Part shown: positions 8,376 through 16,213 of the stretch, piece by piece
Layout: the number at the start of each line of letters is the position of its first letter
How positions within the stretch are numbered: the stretch's first letter is position 1
Origin: an uncultured Burkholderiales bacterium
GTDB taxonomy: Bacteria > Pseudomonadota > Gammaproteobacteria > Burkholderiales > Burkholderiaceae_E
DNA length: 51,292 bases
Assembly (NCBI GenBank): GCA_903903975.1
Contig: CAIVAS010000223.1
Location: forward strand, 1-51,292
Direction: 5' to 3'
Position numbers and translations under genes: made by a program
The notes under the pieces: model-generated
Told to the model about the DNA's origin: nothing
Database searches by the model: none
The model's input: the letters and a program-made list of their open reading frames with translations, nothing else

Positions 8376-9557
8376 TCAGAGCCCGAGCGTCATCTTGGCG
8401 ATGATGTTTCGCTGGATCTCGTTGGAGCCGGCATAGATCGTCGTCTTGCGATAGTTGAAATAGCGCGGCGACATGCGCGAGCGATAGGCATCGACGCTGC
8501 CCTCATCCACGCCAACGAAGGGCTGGGCATCGGGCCCGAGCGCCTGCATCATCAGTTCGGTGATCGACTGCTGGATCTCGCTGCCCTTGAGCTTGAGCAT
8601 CGAGACCTCGGCACCCGGCGGCTGGCTGGTGCGGCGCATCTTGTCGAGAAAGCGCATCGAGGTGAGCTCAAGCGCCTGCAACTCGATCTCGGTGCGCGTC
8701 AGGCGATCGCGAAAACGCGGGTCCTGCATCAGCGACTTGCCGTTCTTGATCTCGGTGGCGGCCAGCGCGCGCAGCGCCTGCATCTCGCGCTTTGAGGCAC
8801 CGACATTGCCCGAACCCATGCGCTCATGGCCGAGCAGGTACTTGGCCACCGTCCAGCCCTTGCCTTCTTCGTGCACCAGGTTTTCAGCCGGCACCTCGAC
8901 ATTCTCGAAGAACACCTCGTTCACTTCATGGCCGCCGTCCATCAGGATCAGCGGGCGCACGGTGATGCCGGGGGTTTTCATGTCGATCAGCAAAAAGCTG
9001 ATGCCTTCCTGACGGATCTTGGTATCGAAATTGGTTCGCACCAGGCAGAAGATCCAGTCGCCGTAGTGACCCAGCGTGGTCCAGATCTTCTGGCCATTGA
9101 CGACGTACTTGTCGCCCTTGCGATCAGCGCGGGTCTTGAGCGAGGCAAGGTCGGAGCCCGAGCCCGGCTCGGAGTAGCCCTGCACCCAGAAGTCGTCGCC
9201 CAGGCGAATGCGGGGCAGGAAGCGGTTTTTCTGGGCGTCGGTGCCAAAGCGCATCAGCACCGAGGCGCACATATTCGGGCCGAAGTTGGGCAGATTAGGC
9301 GCGCCGGCCAGGCCGAACTCTTCGTTGAAGATATAGCGCTGGGTAATGTCCCAACCGGTGCCGCCCCATTCGACCGGCCAGTGCGGCACCGACCAGCCCT
9401 TTTCGGCCAGGATCTTGTGCCAGCGCATGATGTCTTCCTTGGCCATCGACCGATAACCGGTGACCTTGCCGCGGATGTCTGCGGGCAGATTGTCGGCGAG
9501 CCAGCCTCGCACGTCGTTGCGAAACGCCTGTTCCTGTGGCGAATAAGCGAGGTCCAT
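8376..9557 (-). CDS. Acyl-CoA dehydrogenase, large-subunit type (PimC-like), copy 2
   Basis: 393 residues, the same length as its neighbour at 6998-8179 and collinear with it throughout. The start at 9557 (MDLAYSPQEQ) was chosen because AGGAG lies seven bases upstream and because it matches the paralogue; an upstream ATG at 9614 adds a 19-residue tail with no family counterpart. Same motifs: EWGGTGWDITQRY, QGYSEPGSGSD, HERMGSGNVG, and YAGSNEIQRN with Ala replacing the usual catalytic Glu. Differences cluster in residues 20-40 and around 90-100. A tandem duplication gives two large subunits and one small subunit in the cluster, so alternative pairing is possible. Confidence 0.9.
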   Translation of the reverse strand: MDLAYSPQEQAFRNDVRGWLADNLPADIRGKVTGYRSMAKEDIMRWHKILAEKGWSVPHWPVEWGGTGWDITQRYIFNEEFGLAGAPNLPNFGPNMCASVLMRFGTDAQKNRFLPRIRLGDDFWVQGYSEPGSGSDLASLKTRADRKGDKYVVNGQKIWTTLGHYGDWIFCLVRTNFDTKIRQEGISFLLIDMKTPGITVRPLILMDGGHEVNEVFFENVEVPAENLVHEEGKGWTVAKYLLGHERMGSGNVGASKREMQALRALAATEIKNGKSLMQDPRFRDRLTRTEIELQALELTSMRFLDKMRRTSQPPGAEVSMLKLKGSEIQQSITELMMQALGPDAQPFVGVDEGSVDAYRSRMSPRYFNYRKTTIYAGSNEIQRNIIAKMTLGL

Positions 9558-9688
9558 CTTGGGTCTCCTGGTGGATGCGTCAGTGTCGTGCGTGATTTCG
9601 AGCGCGGGAAGCAATTACCCACCGACACCATGCACTGTCTCTCATTGACCGGCCGATGCGCAAGTCCGTCAGAGATGACGCCCGACAG

Positions 9689-9737
9689 CTTGTCGAGCTG
9701 ATTTTAATGTTATAGCATACAAACATTGGTCGACAAG
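9689..9737. promoter_or_regulatory. Divergent promoter/operator between dehydrogenase and toxin-antitoxin genes
   Basis: A low-GC island with nested dyads: CTTGTCGA (9689-9696) mirrored by TCGACAAG (9730-9737), and AATGTT (9706-9711) mirrored by AACATT (9722-9727). On the minus strand TTGTCG, a 16-base spacer and TATAAC form a reasonable sigma-70 promoter toward the dehydrogenases. It ends 17 bp before the antitoxin start, the usual place for Phd-type autorepression. Autoregulation is family knowledge; the site assignment is inference. Confidence 0.55.
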
Positions 9738-9754
9738 GCAACTTCGGAGACATC

Positions 9755-10009
9755 ATGAGCACCAGAATTTTCTCCAGCCGAGACTTCACCCGAGACGTCG
9801 CCGCAGCCAAGGCTGCTGCCCTCTCGGGTCCTGTCCTGATCACCGACCGCGGCCATCCGGCCTTCGTCATGCTCAACATCGACGAGTACCACCGCTTGCA
9901 GGGCAAAGCGCCTTCGCTGTTTGCGCTGATGCAGCAACTCCCCGAGCTTCCCGACGACGTCGTCGCGATTGAGCGCCTTGAGATCGAATTCCGTGACGTC
10001 GATTTGTGA
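9755..10009 (+). CDS. Phd/YefM-family antitoxin
   Basis: 84-residue antitoxin. Seen: N-terminal MSTRIFSSRDFTRDVAAAK followed by GPVLITDRGHPAFVMLNIDEYHRL, the Phd/YefM DNA-binding fold signature (strand, helix, ITxRGxPaxVml-eEY), then an acidic C-terminal tail that in this family wraps the toxin. ATG 9755 follows CGGAG by seven bases. It sits 6 bp before the PIN-domain toxin, forming a type II module. The dyad-rich region just upstream is the likely site where antitoxin, alone or with toxin, represses the operon. Confidence 0.88.
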   Translation: MSTRIFSSRDFTRDVAAAKAAALSGPVLITDRGHPAFVMLNIDEYHRLQGKAPSLFALMQQLPELPDDVVAIERLEIEFRDVDL

Positions 10010-10015
10010 GTCTGC

Positions 10016-10423
10016 ATGATCATTCTTGACACCAATGTCATCTCTGAGCTGCGCAAAAAGCCTCACCTCCAGGATGCCAGGGTCTGCGCCTGGTCGCAGA
10101 CCCTTCCGGCGAGCGCCTGCTATCTGACGACCTTGACGATCATGGAGATCGAGCGCGGCACGCTGATGGAAGAGGCAAAGCAATCACCCCAGGGGCCGGT
10201 CCTGCGAAGCTGGCTCAACGCGCTTCGCATCGCCTATGCGGGCCATGTGCTGCCCTTCAACGAAGGAGCCGCCATCCGCGCAGCGCAACTCGCTGGCGGC
10301 AACCGGCCATCGGTTGACCTTATGATCGCGGCCATTGCGCTCGAATTCGGCTACGCGATCGCAACCCGCAATCTGGCGCATTTCAGCTTTCCCGGTCTTG
10401 TCGTCGTCGACCCCTGGGCCTGA
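10016..10423 (+). CDS. PIN-domain toxin (VapC/FitB-type ribonuclease)
   Basis: 135-residue PIN-domain endoribonuclease. Seen: MIILDTNVISE with D5, MEIERG with E44 and PSVDLMIAA with D100, three of the acidic metal ligands. The fourth position, usually D in TRNxxDF, reads TRNLAHF, with His in place of Asp, a variation found in other FitB-like proteins. Family members cleave RNA, often tRNA, when freed from the antitoxin. The gene is transcribed right after the Phd antitoxin; a Phd antitoxin with a FitB-type PIN toxin is a common hybrid pairing. Confidence 0.88.
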   Translation: MIILDTNVISELRKKPHLQDARVCAWSQTLPASACYLTTLTIMEIERGTLMEEAKQSPQGPVLRSWLNALRIAYAGHVLPFNEGAAIRAAQLAGGNRPSVDLMIAAIALEFGYAIATRNLAHFSFPGLVVVDPWA

Positions 10424-10532
10424 GCCAGCGCAGTCGACACTCGACATCGCAACGCGCGCGCCTCGTCCACCGCGCAGGCCTCGTCCATAATCAGTCGATC
10501 TGCCAAGCAGCCGATCCCATAAGGAGACACCC

Positions 10533-11369
10533 ATGGACTACAGCCAATGCAAGACCATGCGAATTGCCATCGCCAACGGCATCGCGCGCGTGACCCTCGA
10601 TAACGGCGAGATCAATCTCTTTGATGGCCAGATGTTCAAGGAGATGTCGCAACTCGCCGGCGCTTTAGCCGAAGACGATTCGGTGCGGGTGGTGATCCTG
10701 CATTCGGCCAACCCGGATTTTTTCATCGCGCACTTCGATGTCGGCCAGATCCTGAAATACGCGCCCGATCGCGAGGTTTCTAGCACCGATCTCAAACCCT
10801 TTCACATCATGTGTGAAGCGTTTCGCACCATGCCCAAGGCCACGATCGCGGTGATCGAGGGGCGGGTCGGGGGCGGTGGCAGCGAGCTGACCCTGAGCTG
10901 CGACATGCGCTTTGCGCTGCGCGGCAAGGCGGTCTTCAACCAGCCTGAAGTCGCCCTCGGCATCCTGCCCGGCGGATCGGGCACGGTGCGCCTGCCGCGC
11001 CTGATCGGACGCTCGCGTGCACTCGAGGTGATCCTCGGCTGCGACGATGTCGATGCCGATCTGGCGCAGGCCTGGGGATGGGTCAACCGCACGCTGTCTG
11101 CCGAAGAACTCTGGCCGCATGTGAACCGACTGGCCGCGCGCATCGCCTCCTTTCCGCGCCATGCAGTCATCGCCGCCAAAGCCTCGGTGCTCAATGCCGA
11201 CAAGGCGATTCGCGATGATCTGATCGCCGAGGGCGTGCTCTTTCAGGGCACGCTCGGCGGCGAGGGCACACGGCAGGCGATGGAGCGCTTCATGTCCGGC
11301 GGCGGGCAGACACCGCAGGGCGAAGGACGTCTTGGCGCGCTCGCCGGCGAGCTGCATAAACCGGGCTGA
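10533..11369 (+). CDS. Enoyl-CoA hydratase/isomerase family protein
   Basis: 278-residue crotonase-fold protein. AAGGAG lies eight bases before ATG 10533. Seen: VRVVILHSANPDFFIAHFDV in place of the usual FcAGaDl, then VGGGGSELTLSCDMRFA, whose Glu matches the first catalytic Glu, and VFNQPEVALGILPGGSGTVRLPRLIG, whose Glu matches the second. Both acid/base residues of enoyl-CoA hydratase are therefore kept, unlike the next two hydratase-like genes. It lies convergent to the gene at 11478. Hydration of an enoyl-CoA made by the neighbouring dehydrogenases is plausible. Confidence 0.85.
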   Translation: MDYSQCKTMRIAIANGIARVTLDNGEINLFDGQMFKEMSQLAGALAEDDSVRVVILHSANPDFFIAHFDVGQILKYAPDREVSSTDLKPFHIMCEAFRTMPKATIAVIEGRVGGGGSELTLSCDMRFALRGKAVFNQPEVALGILPGGSGTVRLPRLIGRSRALEVILGCDDVDADLAQAWGWVNRTLSAEELWPHVNRLAARIASFPRHAVIAAKASVLNADKAIRDDLIAEGVLFQGTLGGEGTRQAMERFMSGGGQTPQGEGRLGALAGELHKPG

Positions 11370-11455
11370 TCTCGTCAGTCTGATTGCGACGGCCTGATTT
11401 TCCCGGTCTGGATGAGCCGGATTGGACTCCCCGACCTGATCGCGCCAGGCTGAGC

Positions 11456-11478
11456 GCCCGGGCCTGATCGCCCCGGGC
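11456..11478. terminator. Hairpin between convergent hydratase genes
   Basis: GCCCGGG (11456-11462) pairs with CCCGGGC (11472-11478) around a 9-base loop; no T run follows on either strand. The right arm reaches the last codon region of the minus-strand gene. Possible weak bidirectional terminator. Confidence 0.4.
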
Positions 11479-12338
11479 TATTTCGGCTCGAGCCACGCAT
11501 TAAAGCGCGGTGTGCGCTTTTCACGGAAAGCGCTCACTCCCTCCTTTGCATCCGGATGATGGTCGGTGATCGCGGTGCGCGCGGCGATGTCCTCGAGCGC
11601 ATGCGCCCAGGTCTGCTCGGCGGCGTTAACCATCGAGCGCTTGAGCATGCGCATCGCCACCTGCGGCCCGTTGGCAAACTCGGTCGCCCATTCCATCGCG
11701 GTGGCCTGCAAGTCGGCCAGCGGGACGACCTCATGAACCAGGCCGATGTCTTTGGCCTGCGCCGCATCGACGATGCGTTTGCGCATGATGAACTCCATCG
11801 CGCGTGACAGGCCGAGCAGTTGCACCAGCAAATGCTGACCGCCTTCATCCGGCAGCAGGCCAAATCGCAGGGTGGCACTGCCCAGCCGCGCGGTATCCGC
11901 GGCAATGCGGAAATCGCAGGACAGCGCGAGCGACAGCCCGGTCTGGATCGCCACCCCGTTGATGGCGGCGATGGTGAGCTTGTCGAGGTTGCGCACCGCA
12001 GTGTTGAGCGCCTGCGAAATGGCGCGCAGCCCGTTATAGGTGCCGGGCGCATTGTGATGACCGGGATGGATCGGCGCGGTCAGCGCATCACCCGCAAGCA
12101 CACCGTCGCGATAAGCCTTGAGGTCATCGCCGGCACAAAACGCCTTGCCGCGGCCGGTAAAGACCAGCACGCGGACTGCGTCATCCATCTGCGCCTGCGT
12201 GATGCATTCGATCAGATCGCGCTTGAGCGAGGCGGTCATGCCATTGAGGCGCTCCGGGGTGTTGAACTCGAACCAGGCGATGCCGGGTTCGCGCAGCGAC
12301 AGATCGAAGCCCGGGAACGAGCCGGTCGGGATGCCCAT
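11478..12338 (-). CDS. Crotonase-fold protein lacking both hydratase glutamates
   Basis: 286-residue enoyl-CoA hydratase/isomerase family member. Seen: FTGRGKAFCAGDDLKAYRDG (oxyanion-hole strand), INGVAIQTGLSLALSCDFRIA and LGSATLRFGLLPDEGGQHLL. At the first catalytic Glu position it has Ser (GLSLALSCD) and at the second Thr (GSATLRFG), so simple hydratase chemistry is unlikely. The Asp-Glu in LPDEGG could serve another reaction such as isomerisation, hydrolysis or C-C cleavage. ATG 12338 has AAGGAG upstream. The gene is divergent from the DUF1993 gene and convergent with a canonical hydratase. Confidence 0.85.
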   Translation of the reverse strand: MGIPTGSFPGFDLSLREPGIAWFEFNTPERLNGMTASLKRDLIECITQAQMDDAVRVLVFTGRGKAFCAGDDLKAYRDGVLAGDALTAPIHPGHHNAPGTYNGLRAISQALNTAVRNLDKLTIAAINGVAIQTGLSLALSCDFRIAADTARLGSATLRFGLLPDEGGQHLLVQLLGLSRAMEFIMRKRIVDAAQAKDIGLVHEVVPLADLQATAMEWATEFANGPQVAMRMLKRSMVNAAEQTWAHALEDIAARTAITDHHPDAKEGVSAFREKRTPRFNAWLEPK

Positions 12339-12537
12339 GGTGTGTCTCCTTGTGTTGTGGATCGAGCTTAGCAGCGCAAGGCCTTGCAGGCAGACGCAGA
12401 CCTTTCACGATGAAACCGCATCAAACCGACGGACGCCATCAGCCAAGCTCAGCCAGCTATCATCAGCCGCGCGAGCGCCCCATCCCTGCTGCGATGACCG
12501 CGCATCGCACCCCATCACACATCAGGAGAACGACCCC

Positions 12538-13068
12538 ATGGCGACATCCCTTTACGACCTGAGCGTCGCAAGCTATCTGCAGATCCTGCCGGCCGTCTCC
12601 GGCTTTCTCGACAAGGGTCTGGCGCACTTTACCGCCGCCGGCATCGACCCCAATGAGATCGTGCAGGCCCGACTTGCACCCGACATGCTGCCCTTCAGTT
12701 TTCAGATCGACGCGGTCGTGCATCAGTCGCTCGGCGCAATCGATGGCCTCAAGGTCGGCGTCTTCGGCCCGCCCGGCGAGCTGCCGGCCCGCGATTACGC
12801 CGGACTCCAGACACTGGTCAAGGACACCATCGCCGCGCTGCAGGCCATCAAGCCCGCCGACATCAACGCACTGGAGGGTCGCGACATGGCCTTCGAGATG
12901 CGCGGCCGGCAGGTGCCCTTCACCGCCGAGACCTTCGTGATGTCGTTCTCGCTGCCGAACTTCTATTTCCATGCCGCCACCGCCTACGACATCCTGCGTC
13001 AGAAGGGTGTGCCGCTGGGCAAGCGTGATTTCCTGGGCCCGATGCGCACCCGGCCGCAGGCCGCCTGA
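12538..13068 (+). CDS. DUF1993 family protein
   Basis: 176-residue protein. AGGAG at 12524-12528 lies nine bases before ATG 12538. The sequence begins SLYDLSVASYLQILPAVSGFLDKGLAHF, contains PFSFQIDAVVHQSLGAIDGL and ends with FYFHAATAYDILRQKGVPLGKRDFLG, the recognisable DUF1993 pattern. The family is predicted to be a DinB/YfiT-like four-helix bundle; the His in the second and last helices could be metal ligands. No biochemical role is established. It stands alone, divergent from the crotonase-fold gene across 199 bp that contains the palindrome GCAAGGCCTTGC (12376-12387). Confidence 0.82.
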   Translation: MATSLYDLSVASYLQILPAVSGFLDKGLAHFTAAGIDPNEIVQARLAPDMLPFSFQIDAVVHQSLGAIDGLKVGVFGPPGELPARDYAGLQTLVKDTIAALQAIKPADINALEGRDMAFEMRGRQVPFTAETFVMSFSLPNFYFHAATAYDILRQKGVPLGKRDFLGPMRTRPQAA

Positions 13069-13124
13069 GCATCGCAAATCATAGCGACCAAGCCAGCGCG
13101 CGGCGTGGTTGCCCGCGGCTGCGC

Positions 13125-13955
13125 TCAGCCGCGACCCGCAGCCCGCTGGTGGCGGATCATGTAGACGCCGGTCGCAATCAGCAGGCTGATCCCGATGAGG
13201 CCCCATGCATTCGGCAGGTCTCCCCAGACGAACCAGCCGATCAGCAGGGCCCAGAAGAGGCCCACATACCGGAAGGGCGCGACCACCGACATCTCGCCCT
13301 GGCGCATGGCGGCGATGCTTGCGTAGTAGGCGGTGGAGAGGAGTACTGCGGCGATCGACAGCAGGCCGACGTCGCCTGCGCCCATGGGCGTCCACCCTTG
13401 CACCGCCAGCACGCCGCAGGCCATCAGCCACACGACGCTGGCGGTGGTCAGGGTCACCAGAATCGACGGCGTGGCCAACAGCGTCATCCAGGCATAAAGA
13501 TTAAAGCCATCGAGCCGCGGCTGGATGACGGCGAGCACGCCCAGGAAGCCGATGCCGATGGCGATCCAGCGGCCGGCATCGACCCGCTCCTTCAGGAGCA
13601 CCATCGCCAGCAACGCGATGAAGAGCGGCGACGACTGGTTGATCGCGCTCACATTAGCGAACGGCAAGTGAAAGAGGGCCGCCAGATAAAGGAAGGTGCC
13701 CAGCCCCTCGCAGACGGCGCGCAGGATGACCCAGGGGCGAACCACATCGGGCAACTGGCTCATCGCGCCCATGCGCCAGGCCACCAGACTGATCAGGCTG
13801 ATGGCCATGACACCGCGCACCACGATGATCTGCGCGGCCGGCAGGTGTTGGCCGATCGACTTGGTTATCGCATCGTTGGCGATGAAGGCAGTCATCGCCA
13901 GCACCATCCAGGCAATGCCAGTGCGGTTGGCGCGGGCCTGGTCGGCCGTGCTCAA
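13125..13955 (-). CDS. EamA/DMT-superfamily transporter with shortened sixth helix
   Basis: Inner-membrane drug/metabolite transporter. Helices are visible from TGIAWMVLAMTAFIAND through the C-terminal WGLIGISLLIATGVYMI. Between NLYAWMTLLAT and PSILVTLTTASVV about 20 residues usual for this family (the sixth helix and following basic loop) appear absent. The start is uncertain: the frame is open to an ATG at 14042, inside an 11-bp tandem repeat without ribosome-binding site. TTG 13955 was chosen because it overlaps the TGA of a 17-codon upstream ORF with a good ribosome-binding site. Substrate unknown. The transport-family call is firm; whether the protein works is open. Confidence 0.75.
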   Translation of the reverse strand: MSTADQARANRTGIAWMVLAMTAFIANDAITKSIGQHLPAAQIIVVRGVMAISLISLVAWRMGAMSQLPDVVRPWVILRAVCEGLGTFLYLAALFHLPFANVSAINQSSPLFIALLAMVLLKERVDAGRWIAIGIGFLGVLAVIQPRLDGFNLYAWMTLLATPSILVTLTTASVVWLMACGVLAVQGWTPMGAGDVGLLSIAAVLLSTAYYASIAAMRQGEMSVVAPFRYVGLFWALLIGWFVWGDLPNAWGLIGISLLIATGVYMIRHQRAAGRG

Positions 13956-14005
13956 TGCGGCCGCTGATGCAATGTGCCGGCCTGAGGCTCGTCGGCTGAA
14001 CGCAT
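13952..14005 (-). other. Short leader ORF ahead of the DMT transporter
   Basis: ATG 14005 has GGAGA five bases upstream, the best translation start in the region, but its frame closes after 17 codons at TGA 13954-13952. That TGA overlaps the TTG from which the transporter frame can start (TTGA). Either this is a coupled leader peptide or a one-base indel has separated the true start from the transporter gene. Confidence 0.35.
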
Positions 14006-14030
14006 ACTGGTCTCCGTGTTGTGTGCTGCA

Positions 14031-14063
14031 TGAGTGCCGCATCAGTGCCGCATCAGTGCCGCA
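14031..14063. repeat. 11-bp tandem repeat, three copies
   Basis: Unit TCAGTGCCGCA at 14042-14052 and 14053-14063, preceded by TGAGTGCCGCA at 14031-14041 with one mismatch. It lies just upstream of the transporter's usable starts. Confidence 0.8.
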
Positions 14064-14196
14064 GTCTGTCAGGCTTTGGCATTCCTGGCTTCATCAGACA
14101 GCTGCCTGACCACCGGATGGTACTGGTCTCGTCAGGCTGCTGCGCAATGGCGAGCGCAAAGCGGTACCAATGACGAGCCGACCGAAACACGCTGCC

Positions 14197-14226
14197 TGGA
14201 CGCTATCTCACAGCACACGCTAGACT
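14197..14226 (+). promoter_or_regulatory. Candidate sigma-70 promoter of the Rieske oxygenase gene
   Basis: TGGACG (14197-14202), an 18-base spacer and TAGACT (14221-14226) lie 27 bp before the start codon. The gap from 13956 to 14253 otherwise holds only the tandem repeat and the leader ORF. Confidence 0.4.
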
Positions 14227-14253
14227 GATTTTTTCTCGCACGACAGGCAAACC

Positions 14254-15387
14254 ATGAGCGCGCACCCCAATGACCATGCGTTGATCGACCGCATCCTGGC
14301 GCATGTCGACCGGCAATCGACCGACAAGGGCTCGACTGTGTGGCGCGAGCCTGCGGCGAACTATGTATCGCCGCAGCGATTCGAGGCCGAACTCGATGTG
14401 ATGCGCCGTGTGCCCATGGCGTTTTGCCCGTCTGCGGCGCTGTCTGACCCCGGCTCTTACATTGCACGCACGTCGCTGGGCACGCCGCTTCTGGTGGTGC
14501 GCGGCACCGACGGCATCGTGCGCGGGTTTCGCAATGCCTGTCGTCATCGCGGCATGAGGGTCGCAGAAGGCGAAGGCTGCAAACGGGCCTTCTCCTGCCC
14601 TTATCACTCGTGGACCTACGGCCTGGACGGCGCGTTGCGCCATATCCCTGCAGCCGACGGCTTTCCGGGGCTCGACAAGGAGACTCACGGGCTCGTGCCT
14701 GTGACGGCAATCGAGAAGGGCGGCATCGTCTTCATCACGCAAGAGGCGCCGATTTCGGACGGGCCCTTGCCTGACATGCCCGACCTCCTGCCTTCCGACT
14801 ACGTCCACTTCAACACGCTCGAGTTCAACGACAATGCCAACTGGAAGCTGATCGGCGAGACCTCGATGGAGGGTTATCACATCAGGTCGCTGCACAGCCA
14901 GTCCTTCTATCCCTACGGCTACGACAACCTGAATGTTGTCGAGCTGCACGGCTGCAATTCACGCATCGTCTTTCCGTTTCGCCGCATCGAGAAATTGCGC
15001 GACACGCCACGCGAAGAATGGGACGTCAAAGGTCGCGTTACCGATGTGCACCAGCTCTTTCCCAACAGCCACGTGACCTTCCTGTCCAGCCACGCAATGC
15101 TCGTGATTCTGGAGCCGGTGACGCCGTCGCAAACCCATTGGGTGATCTATCAGCTCGCCCCTCGGATCAAGCATGGCAAGCCACTCGATATCGCCGAGGC
15201 GCGGCGCGATGCAAACTTCGTGCAGGACTCCGGACTGACCGAAGATCGACAGGCCGCCTGCGCGATCCAGGAAGGGCTCGCGTCAGGCGCCAACAGCCAC
15301 TTCACCTTCGGTCACTACGAGCAGGCGATCGGCCATTTCCACAAGCATCTGACCGAGCATATCGAGAAGCTTCAGGCGCTTGCGTGA
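14254..15387 (+). CDS. Rieske non-heme iron oxygenase, ring-hydroxylating alpha subunit
   Basis: 377-residue oxygenase. Seen: the Rieske [2Fe-2S] site C96-R-H98 and C115-P-Y-H118 (RNACRHRG and SCPYHSW), then the mononuclear iron site NWKLIGETSMEGYHIRSLH with H209 and H214 and a later Asp in GLTEDRQ. This is the complete electron-transfer and catalytic set of an aromatic-ring-hydroxylating or related oxygenase. No beta subunit, ferredoxin or reductase gene lies nearby, so electrons must come from proteins encoded elsewhere, or the enzyme is of the alpha-only class that includes demethylases. Substrate unknown. It is convergent with the PEP-CTERM gene, 19 bp apart. Confidence 0.9.
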   Translation: MSAHPNDHALIDRILAHVDRQSTDKGSTVWREPAANYVSPQRFEAELDVMRRVPMAFCPSAALSDPGSYIARTSLGTPLLVVRGTDGIVRGFRNACRHRGMRVAEGEGCKRAFSCPYHSWTYGLDGALRHIPAADGFPGLDKETHGLVPVTAIEKGGIVFITQEAPISDGPLPDMPDLLPSDYVHFNTLEFNDNANWKLIGETSMEGYHIRSLHSQSFYPYGYDNLNVVELHGCNSRIVFPFRRIEKLRDTPREEWDVKGRVTDVHQLFPNSHVTFLSSHAMLVILEPVTPSQTHWVIYQLAPRIKHGKPLDIAEARRDANFVQDSGLTEDRQAACAIQEGLASGANSHFTFGHYEQAIGHFHKHLTEHIEKLQALA

Positions 15388-15406
15388 ACCCGCCGCGCAG
15401 CGTCGA

Positions 15407-16141
15407 TCAGACCTTTTTTCTTCGCAGGGCTGCAGCCAGCGCGAGTCCTAAGCCTGCCAGCGCAAACGATGTCGGCTCCGGGACTGTGCTTGAAATCGGG
15501 TTGTCAGGAATCGGGTTGTCGGGCGTGGCAGCCACTGCGATCCGAAAGACCAACCACTCTCCTGCATCACATCCGCCGAGGGTCGGGTTGTTGCGATTAC
15601 AGCTGCCCGCTGCATACCAGACCCAGCTTGCCAGCGAGTCGATGCCGGACATCGCGCCCCAGGGAGAACTGCCATTGGCGCCCCCAGCGGTAAAGCTGCG
15701 CCAGCCTTGTGATGGGTTACCGCCCCCATTGGCGTCCTGGATCTCGTTGCTGAGCAGCTGCAGGTCCGCTGCCGACCCTGTGTAGGGAGCATTCGGGCCA
15801 AGGCCTGTCGACATGACCTGCCACTGGGGGTTCTGGCTGTAGAACTTATAACCACTGGTCTGGTTTTCGAATTGACCAAGGAAGCCCTGGGCTTGAGTCA
15901 GGTCTGACGCTGTCACGACGTAGAGATAGGCGTCACGGGCGAGATTGAAGCTGTAGCTTTCGACGGATGGCCAGTTGCCGTCCGAGCCCACGAACGTCGT
16001 GGCCGCGCTACGGTTACCGACAAAGAGTGCATAAGCATTGTCGACAGTCATCGACACTTTAATTGCATCGGCGTGTGCGGTTTGGGAGACAAGCAGTCCG
16101 ACACAAGCCGCCAGGACGCCCGCAGTGAGAGTTGATTTCAT
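15407..16141 (-). CDS. PEP-CTERM sorting domain protein
   Basis: 244-residue exported protein. Seen: a signal peptide MKSTLTAGVLAACVGLLVSQ ending TAHADA, a body with no domain I recognise, and a classic C-terminal sorting signal: VPEPTSF, a hydrophobic helix ALAGLGLALAAAL and the basic end RRKK. PEP-CTERM proteins are processed by exosortase (EpsH/XrtA) during export, often with exopolysaccharide. No exosortase is in this window. Two Cys in GSCNRNNPTLGGCDAGEW could form a disulfide. The gene is divergent from the response regulator across 149 bp. Confidence 0.9.
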   Translation of the reverse strand: MKSTLTAGVLAACVGLLVSQTAHADAIKVSMTVDNAYALFVGNRSAATTFVGSDGNWPSVESYSFNLARDAYLYVVTASDLTQAQGFLGQFENQTSGYKFYSQNPQWQVMSTGLGPNAPYTGSAADLQLLSNEIQDANGGGNPSQGWRSFTAGGANGSSPWGAMSGIDSLASWVWYAAGSCNRNNPTLGGCDAGEWLVFRIAVAATPDNPIPDNPISSTVPEPTSFALAGLGLALAAALRRKKV

Positions 16142-16213
16142 GTCTGATTTCCGGATGATTTTTGACGTTGGTGTGATTGAACCGACACGATCCGGATCCG
16201 GCGCGACGTTGGC

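Noticed and set aside
6998-9557. The 85% identical dehydrogenase pair as an assembly duplication
   Set aside because: The copies differ at about 59 of 393 residues plus many silent sites, far beyond assembly error; they are true paralogues.
12376-12387. GCAAGGCCTTGC palindrome in the divergent gap before the DUF1993 gene
   Set aside because: Single 12-bp palindrome with no second copy or promoter context; could be chance in GC-rich DNA.
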